In this document: in pieces, positions 51,407 through 61,290 of the stretch
Layout: every line of letters starts with the position of its first letter
Position numbering within the stretch: position 1 is the first letter of the stretch
NCBI GenBank assembly: GCA_965284565.1
Contig: OZ260100.1
Span: 868,001-932,000 of the forward strand
From: BRH-c54 sp965284565
Lineage (GTDB): Bacteria > Bacteroidota > Bacteroidia > Flavobacteriales_E > Vicingaceae
DNA: 64,000 nt
Direction of reading: 5' to 3'
The notes under the pieces: model-generated
Told to the model about the DNA's origin: nothing
Seen by the model: the letters and a program-made list of their open reading frames with translations, nothing else
Databases searched by the model: none
Made by a program: the position numbers and the translations under genes

Positions 51407-52800
51407 TTATGTAATTTAGCAAATTGCTCAAAAAACAATGGTATAGTCTCTATACCTTTAAAATAATTAAACACGCCATAATGCTCATTAGGAGAATGAA
51501 TTGCATCAGAGTCTAATCCAAAGCCCATTAAAACAGATTTTAATCCTAACACTTGTTCAAACAAAGCGACTATAGGAATACTTCCTCCACTTCTAACGGG
51601 TATTGGAGCTTTTCCAAAAGTAGCTTCCATAGCGTTTTTAGCTGCTAAATATCCTGAAAAATCAATTGGAGTTACATAAGGCGTTCCTCCATGATGTGGA
51701 GTAACTTTTACACTCACAGACGGAGGAGCAATACTCTTAAAATATTCAGTAAATAAATCAGAGATCTCATCAGAATCTTGATGAGGAACCAATCTCATGG
51801 AAATTTTAGCATACGCTTTTGATGGCAATACAGTCTTTGCTCCTTCACCAGTATATCCTCCCCAAATTCCATTTACATCTAATGTTGGTCTAATAGAATT
51901 TCTTTCATTTGTGGTGTAACCCTCTTCTCCATCAACATCAGTTAGTCCAATAGACTTTTTGTATGCTTCTAAACTAAATGGAGCTTTTGCCATTTCGGCC
52001 CTTTCTTCTTCACTAATAATCTCTACTTTATCATAAAAACCTGGTATGGTAATTTTATTTTTATCGTCTTTCAACTTAGCGATCATTTCACAAAGAATAT
52101 TTATTGGATTACCAACAGCACCTCCATATAAACCTGAATGTAAGTCTCTGTTTGGCCCTGTAACCTCAACTTCCATGTAGCTTAATCCTCTAAGTCCAAC
52201 TGTTATAGAAGGAATATCATTTGCAATTATACCTGTATCAGAAATTACAATAACATCTGCTTTAAGCTTTTCTTTATTTTCTTTAATGTAAGTTTCTAAA
52301 TTTTCCGACCCTATCTCTTCTTCTCCTTCAATCATAAATTTCACATTGCATGAAAGGGTATTGGTCTTCATCATGGCTTCAAAAGCCTTTACATGCATAT
52401 ACATTTGTCCTTTATCATCACAAGCTCCTCTTGCAAAAATAGCTCCTTCGGGATGGTTTTCTGTTTTTTTAATTATAGGTTCAAAAGGTGGTGATGTCCA
52501 CAAATCTAATGGATCTGGTGGCTGAACATCATAATGTCCGTAAATCAAAACTGTTGGCAAATTAGTGTCAATAATTTTTTCTCCATAAACAACAGGGTGT
52601 CCTTTTGTGTCGCATATTTCAACATTATCTGCTCCTGCTTCAACTAATCTTTTTTTAACTTCTTCGGCAGTTTGGTAAGTTTCTTTGTTGTATTTAGAAT
52701 CAGCACTTATTGATGGAATTTTCAATAAATCTATTAATTCCTCTAAAAATCTTTGCTTATTACTTTGTATGTACTCGTTTATTTTAGCTGTGTTTGACAT
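51403..52800 (-). CDS. M20-family dipeptidase
   Basis: A 465-residue metallopeptidase. Metal ligands and catalytic residues: GHYDVQP (H, D), FARGACDDKGQMYMH (D), MIEGEEEIGSENL (Glu base and ligand), and the C-terminal IHSPNEHYG. A lid domain (LSYMEVEVTGPNRDLHSGLYGG) fits the PepV/CNDP type rather than ArgE or DapE. It is likely cytosolic, cleaving dipeptides. It is the upstream gene of the pair with the LEA14-like lipoprotein. Confidence 0.9.
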   Translation of the reverse strand: MSNTAKINEYIQSNKQRFLEELIDLLKIPSISADSKYNKETYQTAEEVKKRLVEAGADNVEICDTKGHPVVYGEKIIDTNLPTVLIYGHYDVQPPDPLDLWTSPPFEPIIKKTENHPEGAIFARGACDDKGQMYMHVKAFEAMMKTNTLSCNVKFMIEGEEEIGSENLETYIKENKEKLKADVIVISDTGIIANDIPSITVGLRGLSYMEVEVTGPNRDLHSGLYGGAVGNPINILCEMIAKLKDDKNKITIPGFYDKVEIISEEERAEMAKAPFSLEAYKKSIGLTDVDGEEGYTTNERNSIRPTLDVNGIWGGYTGEGAKTVLPSKAYAKISMRLVPHQDSDEISDLFTEYFKSIAPPSVSVKVTPHHGGTPYVTPIDFSGYLAAKNAMEATFGKAPIPVRSGGSIPIVALFEQVLGLKSVLMGFGLDSDAIHSPNEHYGVFNYFKGIETIPLFFEQFAKLHK

Positions 52801-52860
52801 ATTTCCAACATTAAATTATTAAAGGTCAATATTACTAAAAATAGTGCTTTTATCTAAATG

Positions 52861-52894
52861 CAACAGCCCATTAGTTTAAACTAATGGGCTGTTG
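52861..52894. terminator. perfect 34-bp palindrome, probable terminator
   Basis: The arms CAACAGCCCATTAGTTT and its exact complement meet without a spacer (52861-52877 and 52878-52894). It lies 26 bases downstream of the PKD gene stop and 60 bases upstream of the dipeptidase start. The T tract is weak, so it may also be a protein-binding site. Confidence 0.55.
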
Positions 52895-52915
52895 ACTATT
52901 TTAAAAAGTTTGTGT

Positions 52916-54471
52916 CTACTTATTTAAGTAAGGTTACTTTTCCTGTAAACTCATGCCACTCTCCAAAAAGGTCTCTAGCTCTAATTTTATACGGATATAC
53001 ATCCGTAACTCCTAATTTCCCTTTATAAGAACCGTCCCATTTAGAATCTAGTTGATACCCTTCATACACTAACACTCCCCACCTATCAAACACTAAGGTT
53101 TCTAATTGGGTAATTCCATAGCCTTTTACAAAAAAGAAATCGTTTACATTGTCTCCATCTGGTGTAAAGGCATTTGGTATAAAGATAGCAAATGTTGGAT
53201 CTATTCTTATCATTTTTGATGCTGTGTCTCTACATCCATATATGTTTTCCATATAAAGCGTAACATAATAAGACCCCGAATCTGTATAATGATGAACTGG
53301 ATTTTGATCTGTTGATGATGCTCCATCTCCTAAATCCCATATCCATTGGCTTGCTATAATCGAATTATCTATAAAGGTAATTTCAGCATCATAAATATTG
53401 GTTGGTTCAGGTCCGTAAGTAAATGCTGCTGTAGGTATTGGATACGATGTAATCATATTGGTTATGGTATCCTTTATCACACAACCTTTATCAGAGGTGA
53501 CTGTTAAGCTTATTCCAAAAGTTGCAACAGAAGTGTTTGATGAATTTTCAAAAGAAATTCCTGTTGGGTTTTGTTGGGTTGATGTCATACCATTACCGAA
53601 ATTCCAATCCCAAGCTACATTATTTCCCGGAGCGTTAATCACTGAGTTATCTGTAAAATTAACTATTACCGGTGAACAGCCTGATAAGGTATCAGCTGAA
53701 AAACTCACTTGTGGTAATGGATTTATTGTCACTGTTTTAGTTGTTGAATCTACACACCCATGATTGGTAGTCACTACTAATGTTACCTGAAACGGTCCAT
53801 CTACAGGGTAAGTGTGTATTGGGTTTTGTGCATTTGAATTTGTACCGTCATCAAAATCCCATGCCCATGCAACACTATTTCCTATATTAACCGTTGTTAA
53901 ATCTTGAAATTGAGTTGGTGTGTTCAAACAAACTTCTGTAGGAGTAAAGTCAACTACTGGAAGCGACCAAACATTTACCGTATGAGTAACTGTGTCCTTA
54001 CAGTTTTGATCTGTAGTTACTACTAAGGTAACATTATACGCTCCATCACTACCGTAAGTATAAGTAGGGTTTTGAGTATTGTTAATTGGAGAATTATCAT
54101 CAAAGTCCCAATCCCAATTGGTAATTGTACCTGATGAAACATTTGAATTATCCGTAAATGTATTTGCATCAGTATAACATACATCTGTATGTGTATATGC
54201 TGCATTTGGCATCGGATGAATGGTTATTGGATTACTTACTGTATCGGAACATCCAACTGATGTAGTAACTATTAACTCAACAGTATAGGTTCCAGCAGCA
54301 GCATAATTATTAGAAGGATTTTGATTGATGTTGTCTGTATAATGGGTTACTCCATTATAATCAAAATCCCAATCCCATTGATTAATTGTACCTCCATTAC
54401 CTGCAGATTGATCTGTAAATTGTGCAGCTAAATTCTGACATACATCTGCAGTTGTAAATGACGCTGTCGGG
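52916..54471. repeat. 1.56-kb direct repeat, copy 1
   Basis: The DNA from 52916 to 54471 reads the same as 55989-57544 (constant offset 3073) wherever I compared it, and the encoded proteins are identical over this part. It covers the last five PKD domains, the sorting domain and the stop codon. Identity ends sharply at 54472 versus 57545. Confidence 0.9.
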
Positions 54472-55925
54472 CTATCAAAAACATCTACAGGAACTGTTAA
54501 ATTTGCTATACACCCACTATCAGAAGTAACTGTAAGTGTCACATTATATGTACCTGAAGCAGTGTAAGTATGCGTTGGATTTTGTGTGTTATCAAACGGA
54601 GATCCATCATCAAAATCCCAACTCCAAGTTACATTGCCGGATGAAATTGTTGAGGTATTATTGAAAATAGTAGTAGAGCCTATACACTCATCATCGGCAG
54701 TAAAAACTGATGTAGGCATAGGATTAACAACTACCGTATGAACAATAGAATCCTTACATCCGCCATTTGCTTCAACCATTAATTCAACCTGATATGTGCC
54801 AGGCCCAGGGTAGGAGTAGGAAGGGTTTTGTTGGGTATTATCTACAACCCCATCATTATTAAAATCCCAATTCCAATTGGTTATTGTTGCTGTCGGTGTA
54901 GAAGCATCTGTGAAACTAACAGGTATACCTTCACATATATTAGCTGTTGTAAATGCTGCCGTAGGTCCTCCAAAATTAATGGTTAATGTTGTGTCTGATG
55001 AACAACCATTTGCATCTGTAGCTGTTAAAGTAACATTGTATGTTAACGGATTTAATGGAAAGATGTGAGTGGGGCTTTGTGTAGTAACTGATGGAGAGCC
55101 ATCTCCAAAATCCCATTCATACGAAACAATATTACTTCCCGGTACTGGGGTAGATAAATTTGTAAATGTTACTGGTTGTCCAGGACAAACAGAACCTCCT
55201 CCTATACCTGGCGCTGAAAAAAATGGTACTGGTGATGGATTAATTGTTATATTAAATGACGATGTTCCACAAGTATTTGTCATGGTTATTGTGGCAGTTT
55301 GTGGTGTAGGACCATTTGTTGGTGTAAATGCTGGTATATTTCCTGTACCACTTGCTGGTATACCTATCGCTGGATTGCTATTCGTCCATGTGTTACCTAC
55401 AGGAAAATTAAAAGGTCCTACTGTATTTCCATTCCCTCCACATTCAACAATATCAGGAAATGTAGGTGGTGGTGGAATGATTATTAGTCCTGTGGAAGCA
55501 GGGTACATACCACAACCATCTTCGGTAAAAACTGTATTTCCTGATATTATTTCTATGGTAATAGGAGTATTAGTTGGCATACCAGGAAAGTCAAAATTTA
55601 CCCAATCATTATAAGTATTTGCTTGTCCTGGACAGGTACCAAATATAGTTATAGGAGTAGTACATCCCGGTAAATTCCCGACAGGAGTGTTTTGTAGGTT
55701 TGAAACCGGATTACCTGTTTGTTGTGTTGTCACACCATTAACTGTAACATTTAAAGTCATCGTGGTAGAGTTTACAGCAGCATTTGCATGCCAATGCTCT
55801 ACCCAAATTCGTAAATCACCATTACAGTTATAACAATAACCCACTTGTACAGAATGTGCTCTTAATTTGTTATTTCCAACTATGATTAAAAAAAATAAAA
55901 AAAATAGTGTAAATAATTTATTCAT
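52920..55925 (-). CDS. giant PKD-repeat protein with type IX (type B) sorting domain
   Basis: A 1001-residue surface protein. It has a signal peptide (residues 1-23), a ~230-residue N-terminal domain (HSVQVGYCYNCNGDLRIWVEHWH...) and eight PKD-type beta-sandwich domains, each with a WDFDDG-like core (e.g. YEWDFGDGSP, WDWDFDDNSP). The C-terminal domain IFIPNAFTPDGDNVNDFFF...FDRWGVLVYEG...GKVTLLK directs type IX secretion. Such proteins act as adhesins or polysaccharide-binding scaffolds. The whole C-terminal 517 residues match the neighbour below without a visible difference. Confidence 0.9.
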   Translation of the reverse strand: MNKLFTLFFLFFLIIVGNNKLRAHSVQVGYCYNCNGDLRIWVEHWHANAAVNSTTMTLNVTVNGVTTQQTGNPVSNLQNTPVGNLPGCTTPITIFGTCPGQANTYNDWVNFDFPGMPTNTPITIEIISGNTVFTEDGCGMYPASTGLIIIPPPPTFPDIVECGGNGNTVGPFNFPVGNTWTNSNPAIGIPASGTGNIPAFTPTNGPTPQTATITMTNTCGTSSFNITINPSPVPFFSAPGIGGGSVCPGQPVTFTNLSTPVPGSNIVSYEWDFGDGSPSVTTQSPTHIFPLNPLTYNVTLTATDANGCSSDTTLTINFGGPTAAFTTANICEGIPVSFTDASTPTATITNWNWDFNNDGVVDNTQQNPSYSYPGPGTYQVELMVEANGGCKDSIVHTVVVNPMPTSVFTADDECIGSTTIFNNTSTISSGNVTWSWDFDDGSPFDNTQNPTHTYTASGTYNVTLTVTSDSGCIANLTVPVDVFDSPTASFTTADVCQNLAAQFTDQSAGNGGTINQWDWDFDYNGVTHYTDNINQNPSNNYAAAGTYTVELIVTTSVGCSDTVSNPITIHPMPNAAYTHTDVCYTDANTFTDNSNVSSGTITNWDWDFDDNSPINNTQNPTYTYGSDGAYNVTLVVTTDQNCKDTVTHTVNVWSLPVVDFTPTEVCLNTPTQFQDLTTVNIGNSVAWAWDFDDGTNSNAQNPIHTYPVDGPFQVTLVVTTNHGCVDSTTKTVTINPLPQVSFSADTLSGCSPVIVNFTDNSVINAPGNNVAWDWNFGNGMTSTQQNPTGISFENSSNTSVATFGISLTVTSDKGCVIKDTITNMITSYPIPTAAFTYGPEPTNIYDAEITFIDNSIIASQWIWDLGDGASSTDQNPVHHYTDSGSYYVTLYMENIYGCRDTASKMIRIDPTFAIFIPNAFTPDGDNVNDFFFVKGYGITQLETLVFDRWGVLVYEGYQLDSKWDGSYKGKLGVTDVYPYKIRARDLFGEWHEFTGKVTLLK

Positions 55926-55988
55926 AATTTAAAGTGTTAGTTTCCTTTTTGTAGACGTTGATATATTTATTTAATTTTAAGGTTTGTA

Positions 55989-57544
55989 CTACTTATTTAA
56001 GTAAGGTTACTTTTCCTGTAAACTCATGCCACTCTCCAAAAAGGTCTCTAGCTCTAATTTTATACGGATATACATCCGTAACTCCTAATTTCCCTTTATA
56101 AGAACCGTCCCATTTAGAATCTAGTTGATACCCTTCATACACTAACACTCCCCACCTATCAAACACTAAGGTTTCTAATTGGGTAATTCCATAGCCTTTT
56201 ACAAAAAAGAAATCGTTTACATTGTCTCCATCTGGTGTAAAGGCATTTGGTATAAAGATAGCAAATGTTGGATCTATTCTTATCATTTTTGATGCTGTGT
56301 CTCTACATCCATATATGTTTTCCATATAAAGCGTAACATAATAAGACCCCGAATCTGTATAATGATGAACTGGATTTTGATCTGTTGATGATGCTCCATC
56401 TCCTAAATCCCATATCCATTGGCTTGCTATAATCGAATTATCTATAAAGGTAATTTCAGCATCATAAATATTGGTTGGTTCAGGTCCGTAAGTAAATGCT
56501 GCTGTAGGTATTGGATACGATGTAATCATATTGGTTATGGTATCCTTTATCACACAACCTTTATCAGAGGTGACTGTTAAGCTTATTCCAAAAGTTGCAA
56601 CAGAAGTGTTTGATGAATTTTCAAAAGAAATTCCTGTTGGGTTTTGTTGGGTTGATGTCATACCATTACCGAAATTCCAATCCCAAGCTACATTATTTCC
56701 CGGAGCGTTAATCACTGAGTTATCTGTAAAATTAACTATTACCGGTGAACAGCCTGATAAGGTATCAGCTGAAAAACTCACTTGTGGTAATGGATTTATT
56801 GTCACTGTTTTAGTTGTTGAATCTACACACCCATGATTGGTAGTCACTACTAATGTTACCTGAAACGGTCCATCTACAGGGTAAGTGTGTATTGGGTTTT
56901 GTGCATTTGAATTTGTACCGTCATCAAAATCCCATGCCCATGCAACACTATTTCCTATATTAACCGTTGTTAAATCTTGAAATTGAGTTGGTGTGTTCAA
57001 ACAAACTTCTGTAGGAGTAAAGTCAACTACTGGAAGCGACCAAACATTTACCGTATGAGTAACTGTGTCCTTACAGTTTTGATCTGTAGTTACTACTAAG
57101 GTAACATTATACGCTCCATCACTACCGTAAGTATAAGTAGGGTTTTGAGTATTGTTAATTGGAGAATTATCATCAAAGTCCCAATCCCAATTGGTAATTG
57201 TACCTGATGAAACATTTGAATTATCCGTAAATGTATTTGCATCAGTATAACATACATCTGTATGTGTATATGCTGCATTTGGCATCGGATGAATGGTTAT
57301 TGGATTACTTACTGTATCGGAACATCCAACTGATGTAGTAACTATTAACTCAACAGTATAGGTTCCAGCAGCAGCATAATTATTAGAAGGATTTTGATTG
57401 ATGTTGTCTGTATAATGGGTTACTCCATTATAATCAAAATCCCAATCCCATTGATTAATTGTACCTCCATTACCTGCAGATTGATCTGTAAATTGTGCAG
57501 CTAAATTCTGACATACATCTGCAGTTGTAAATGACGCTGTCGGG
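55989..57544. repeat. 1.56-kb direct repeat, copy 2
   Basis: The partner of 52916-54471, containing the 3' half of the second PKD gene. The start lies four bases before the stop codon of the gene and the end inside a PKD linker, which fits recombination within repeated coding DNA. Confidence 0.9.
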
Positions 57545-59757
57545 TTAGGATAAACAGTAACTGTTACTGTTCCTGTATGTGTACATCCACTATCTGTTGT
57601 AACTGTAAGTGTTGCATTATAAGTACCTGCATTAGCATAAGTATAAATTGGATTTTGTTGTGTACTTGTTCCAACACCATCTCCAAAATCCCATTGCCAA
57701 TTTATAATACTTCCTGTTAAAACTGTTGAAGAATCAGTAAATTGAGTTGGAGTATTTAAACATACATCTGAAGGCCCAAAATGGGCAACAGGAACGGGGT
57801 GTACTATAACCGTTTTAGTTATAGAGTCAACACATCCTAAAGCTGTTTCTATCTGTAATTCAGTAGTGTAACTACCAGGAGCAGGATAGGCATTTGTAGG
57901 ATTCTGATTCATATTGTCTACTATTCCATCATTATCAAAATCCCAATTCCAATTTGAAATTATTCCTCCATTAGGTAATGATACATCTGTAAAAGTTGAA
58001 AGTGTTCCAAAACACTCATTGGTAAAAGTAAAATCAGCGGTTGGTTGGGGAGACACACTTATGTTTATTGTAGTATCATGTACACAACCTGTAACATCTG
58101 TAATAGAAAGGTTTACAGGATATGTTCCCGGTCCTGGAAAAATATATGAAGGATTTTGAGTAAAATCATCAGGGTTGTTATCATTATCAAAATCCCATTC
58201 CCAATTAGTGACATTTCCCCCACTTCCAGCAGTACTTAGATCTGCAAAACTAGTATTAAAACCTGCACAAGCTGTATCGGCTGAAAATTCTGCGATAGGA
58301 TTAGAATAAACTTCTATAGGAATTGTGATATTATTTGTGCAACCACTATCAGAGGTAACTGTTAAAGTTACATTGTAGAAACCTGCAGCGGCATAACCAT
58401 AACTTGGATTTTGGATATTATTAACAGGAGAGTTATCTCCAAAATCCCAAGCCCAACCTATTATATTTCCCGTAGCAACTAAAGACATATCATTAAATGT
58501 GACAGCAGTGCCTAAACACTCATTGTTAGCATTAAAATTAGCCGTTGGATTTGGATTAACAACTACTGTTTTAACAATAGAATCCTTACATCCGCCATTT
58601 GCTTCGACCATTAGTTCAACCTGATATGAGCCAGGACCTGGGTAGGAATAAGAAGGATTTTGTTGGGTGTTATCTACAATCCCATCATTATTAAAATCCC
58701 AATTCCAATTGGTTATTGTTGCTGCTGGTGTGGATGCATCGTTAAAATTTATTGCATTTCCATCACATACATTTAAAGCATTAAAATTTGCAGTAGGACC
58801 TCCAAAATTTATTGTTTGAGTTAATACCGTTGAGCACCCATTAGCATCTGTAACCGTTAAAGTAACATTATAACTCAACGGATTTAGAGGAAATGTGTGT
58901 GTTGGATTTTGTGTGTTAACAAGTGGCGAGCCATCACCAAAATCCCATTCCCAACTAACAATATTACTTCCCGGAACAGGTGTAGATGTGTCAGTAAATG
59001 TTACTGGTTGACCAGGACATACAGACGCACCCCCTATACCTGGAGCAGAAAAGTTAGCTGTTGGAGCAGGAATAATAGTTATATCAAAAGAAGTAGTTCC
59101 ACAAGTATTTGACATAGTAATTGTAGCAATTTGTATAGTAGAGCTATTGGTTGGTGTAAAAGCAGGTATGTTTCCTGTACCACTTGCCGGCAAACCTATT
59201 GCTGGATTACTATTTGTCCATGTATTACCAGCAGGAAAATTAAAAGGCCCTACTGTATTTCCATTCCCTCCACATTCTGTAATATCTGGATATGTTGGTG
59301 GTGGGGGAATAATTATTAATCCCGTAGAAGCAGGGTACATCCCACAACCATCTTGTGTAAACACGGTATTTCCAGATACTATTTCTATCGTAATAGGAGT
59401 ATTGGTTGGCATACCAGGAAAGTCATAAGACACCCAATCATTATAAGTGTTTGCCTGACCTGGACAACTACCAAATATAGTTATAGGAGTAGTACATCCC
59501 GGTAAGTTATTCACATTAGTATTCTGAATACCTGTGCTTGGAGAACCTGTTTGTTGTGTTGTTACATTATTTACTGTAACATTTAAAGTCATTGTTGTAG
59601 ATCCTATGGGCTCTGTACTATGCCAATGTTCTACCCAAATACGCAAATCTCCATTACAATTATAGCAATAACCTACTTGTACAGAATGTGCATTAAGTTT
59701 ATTGTTTCCAACTAGAATTAAAAAAAATAAAAGTAATAGTGGAAAAAATTTATTCAT
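55993..59757 (-). CDS. giant PKD-repeat protein with type IX (type B) sorting domain
   Basis: A 1254-residue paralogue of the downstream gene. It has the same signal peptide style, the same N-terminal domain with about 80-85% identity by eye (e.g. HSVQVGYCYNCNGDLR), and eleven PKD domains instead of eight; the 253-residue length difference equals three PKD units. The last five PKD units and the type B sorting domain appear identical to the other copy. It lies 67 bases upstream of it on the same strand. Likely a surface adhesin or matrix protein. Confidence 0.9.
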   Translation of the reverse strand: MNKFFPLLLLFFLILVGNNKLNAHSVQVGYCYNCNGDLRIWVEHWHSTEPIGSTTMTLNVTVNNVTTQQTGSPSTGIQNTNVNNLPGCTTPITIFGSCPGQANTYNDWVSYDFPGMPTNTPITIEIVSGNTVFTQDGCGMYPASTGLIIIPPPPTYPDITECGGNGNTVGPFNFPAGNTWTNSNPAIGLPASGTGNIPAFTPTNSSTIQIATITMSNTCGTTSFDITIIPAPTANFSAPGIGGASVCPGQPVTFTDTSTPVPGSNIVSWEWDFGDGSPLVNTQNPTHTFPLNPLSYNVTLTVTDANGCSTVLTQTINFGGPTANFNALNVCDGNAINFNDASTPAATITNWNWDFNNDGIVDNTQQNPSYSYPGPGSYQVELMVEANGGCKDSIVKTVVVNPNPTANFNANNECLGTAVTFNDMSLVATGNIIGWAWDFGDNSPVNNIQNPSYGYAAAGFYNVTLTVTSDSGCTNNITIPIEVYSNPIAEFSADTACAGFNTSFADLSTAGSGGNVTNWEWDFDNDNNPDDFTQNPSYIFPGPGTYPVNLSITDVTGCVHDTTINISVSPQPTADFTFTNECFGTLSTFTDVSLPNGGIISNWNWDFDNDGIVDNMNQNPTNAYPAPGSYTTELQIETALGCVDSITKTVIVHPVPVAHFGPSDVCLNTPTQFTDSSTVLTGSIINWQWDFGDGVGTSTQQNPIYTYANAGTYNATLTVTTDSGCTHTGTVTVTVYPNPTASFTTADVCQNLAAQFTDQSAGNGGTINQWDWDFDYNGVTHYTDNINQNPSNNYAAAGTYTVELIVTTSVGCSDTVSNPITIHPMPNAAYTHTDVCYTDANTFTDNSNVSSGTITNWDWDFDDNSPINNTQNPTYTYGSDGAYNVTLVVTTDQNCKDTVTHTVNVWSLPVVDFTPTEVCLNTPTQFQDLTTVNIGNSVAWAWDFDDGTNSNAQNPIHTYPVDGPFQVTLVVTTNHGCVDSTTKTVTINPLPQVSFSADTLSGCSPVIVNFTDNSVINAPGNNVAWDWNFGNGMTSTQQNPTGISFENSSNTSVATFGISLTVTSDKGCVIKDTITNMITSYPIPTAAFTYGPEPTNIYDAEITFIDNSIIASQWIWDLGDGASSTDQNPVHHYTDSGSYYVTLYMENIYGCRDTASKMIRIDPTFAIFIPNAFTPDGDNVNDFFFVKGYGITQLETLVFDRWGVLVYEGYQLDSKWDGSYKGKLGVTDVYPYKIRARDLFGEWHEFTGKVTLLK

Positions 59758-59922
59758 AATTAAAAATTTGTTAGTTCAAATTCTCAGACGAGAATCAAAT
59801 AGTTAGGTTGCCTTATTATAACTTTAATCTTTATTAATTAACATTTAAACCATAAAGATACCACATTAATAGAATTTAATAATGATTAACATATTAAATT
59901 TGGGTAAATTTTACGCTAAAAA

Positions 59923-59956
59923 ACAAAAAAGTTGGCACAATAGCACGCCAACTTTT
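59923..59956 (-). terminator. terminator of the cysDN operon
   Basis: AAAAGTTGGC (59927-59936) pairs with GCCAACTTTT (59947-59956) around a 10-base loop; read leftward it continues TTTTTTGTTTTTT. It is 29 bases after the stop codon of the cysN gene. The 59758-59985 stretch otherwise holds only the upstream region of the PKD gene. Confidence 0.88.
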
Positions 59957-59985
59957 CAACAAATACGATATTAAGTAGTTAATAA

Positions 59986-61272
59986 TTAAACTATCATTGC
60001 AGCACCAACTGTTTCATTGGTAGCCTCATCAATTAAAATTAAACTTCCCGTTATCCTATTCCTACTGTACTTATCAAACAATAACGGACGAGTAGTTCTT
60101 ATCGTAACCCTAGCTATATCATTAGTGTTAATAACTTTATCATCTTCAACTCTATGAAGCGTATTAATATTGACCTTGTACTTAACTTCTTTAATAATAC
60201 AACGTGCATCATTGGTGGTATGTTTAATGGCATATTTACCTCCATTAATCATTGGTTTATCGTTTAACCAACATATCATTAAATCTAAATCTTGACTAAC
60301 ATTGGGCTGGTTATTTTCTCTCACAATCATACCTCCTCTACTTATATCAATATCATCTTCTAATGTCATGGTTACCGACATAGGAGAAAAAGCTTCTTTA
60401 ATTTCTTTATTATAAATATGAATAGATTTAATTTTAGAAGAAAAGCCTGACGGCAAAACTACAACTTCATCTCCTTTTTTAAATATCCCACCAGCTATTC
60501 TTCCTGAATAACCTCTAAAATCATGAAATTCATCCGACTGTGGTCTCACAACATACTGAACAGGAAGCCTACAATCAACATGGTTATAGTCGCTGCCGAT
60601 ATGAATACTTTCTAGCAAATACATTAATGTTGAGCCCTGATACCAAGGCATATTTTCAGACTTATTAACAACATTGTCTCCTTTTAAAGCACTTATAGGC
60701 ACAAAGTGGATGTCCCTTACCTCAAGTTTCGAAGAAAATGCTTCTAAATCTTTTTTAATCTTTTCAAAAACTTCCTCTGAATAATCAACCAAATCCATTT
60801 TATTTATACAAAACACAACATGAGGAATTCCTAATAAAGAAGAAATAAACGTATGACGACAAGTCTGTTCTACTACACCTTGACGAGCATCAACAAGAAT
60901 TATTGACAAATTAGATGTTGAAGCTCCTGTAACCATATTCCTCGTATATTGAATATGACCAGGAGTATCTGCAATAATAAATTTACGTTTTGGTGTAGCA
61001 AAGTATCTATATGCAACATCAATGGTTATTCCTTGTTCTCTCTCTGCTCTTAGCCCGTCTGTTAAAAGGGCTAAATTTACATTCTCATCACCTTTTCTTT
61101 TGCTCGTTTCTTCTATTGCCTCATATTGATCTGCAAAAATTGATTTTGAGTCATATAGTAATCTTCCTATCAAAGTACTTTTACCATCATCAACACTTCC
61201 TGCTGTAGAAAAACGCAGCAGCTCCATATCTAAATAAGATGATGTTTGGTTATCTATAATTAAATCTTCCAT
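59986..61272 (-). CDS. cysN: sulfate adenylyltransferase subunit 1 (GTPase)
   Basis: A 428-residue GTPase subunit of ATP sulfurylase. G motifs: GSVDDGKST (P-loop, residues ~25-33), switch REQGITIDVAYRYF, DTPGHIQY and NKMDLVDYS. EF-Tu-like domains 2 and 3 follow with QYVVRPQSDEFHDFRGYSG. GTP hydrolysis drives the formation of APS from ATP and sulfate with CysD. Length is that of CysN without the fused CysC kinase. It follows cysD by 18 bases. Confidence 0.95.
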   Translation of the reverse strand: MEDLIIDNQTSSYLDMELLRFSTAGSVDDGKSTLIGRLLYDSKSIFADQYEAIEETSKRKGDENVNLALLTDGLRAEREQGITIDVAYRYFATPKRKFIIADTPGHIQYTRNMVTGASTSNLSIILVDARQGVVEQTCRHTFISSLLGIPHVVFCINKMDLVDYSEEVFEKIKKDLEAFSSKLEVRDIHFVPISALKGDNVVNKSENMPWYQGSTLMYLLESIHIGSDYNHVDCRLPVQYVVRPQSDEFHDFRGYSGRIAGGIFKKGDEVVVLPSGFSSKIKSIHIYNKEIKEAFSPMSVTMTLEDDIDISRGGMIVRENNQPNVSQDLDLMICWLNDKPMINGGKYAIKHTTNDARCIIKEVKYKVNINTLHRVEDDKVINTNDIARVTIRTTRPLLFDKYSRNRITGSLILIDEATNETVGAAMIV

Positions 61273-61290
61273 TTTTTCTTTACTTAAACT

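Noticed and set aside
55069..55614. 181-codon rightward frame inside the PKD gene
   Set aside because: Antisense to the confidently identified PKD protein; the proline/glycine-rich translation reflects the reverse of its coding repeats.
59986..61272. Elongation factor Tu or selenocysteine factor
   Set aside because: The order of motifs and the partner cysD gene fit the CysN GTPase of ATP sulfurylase.
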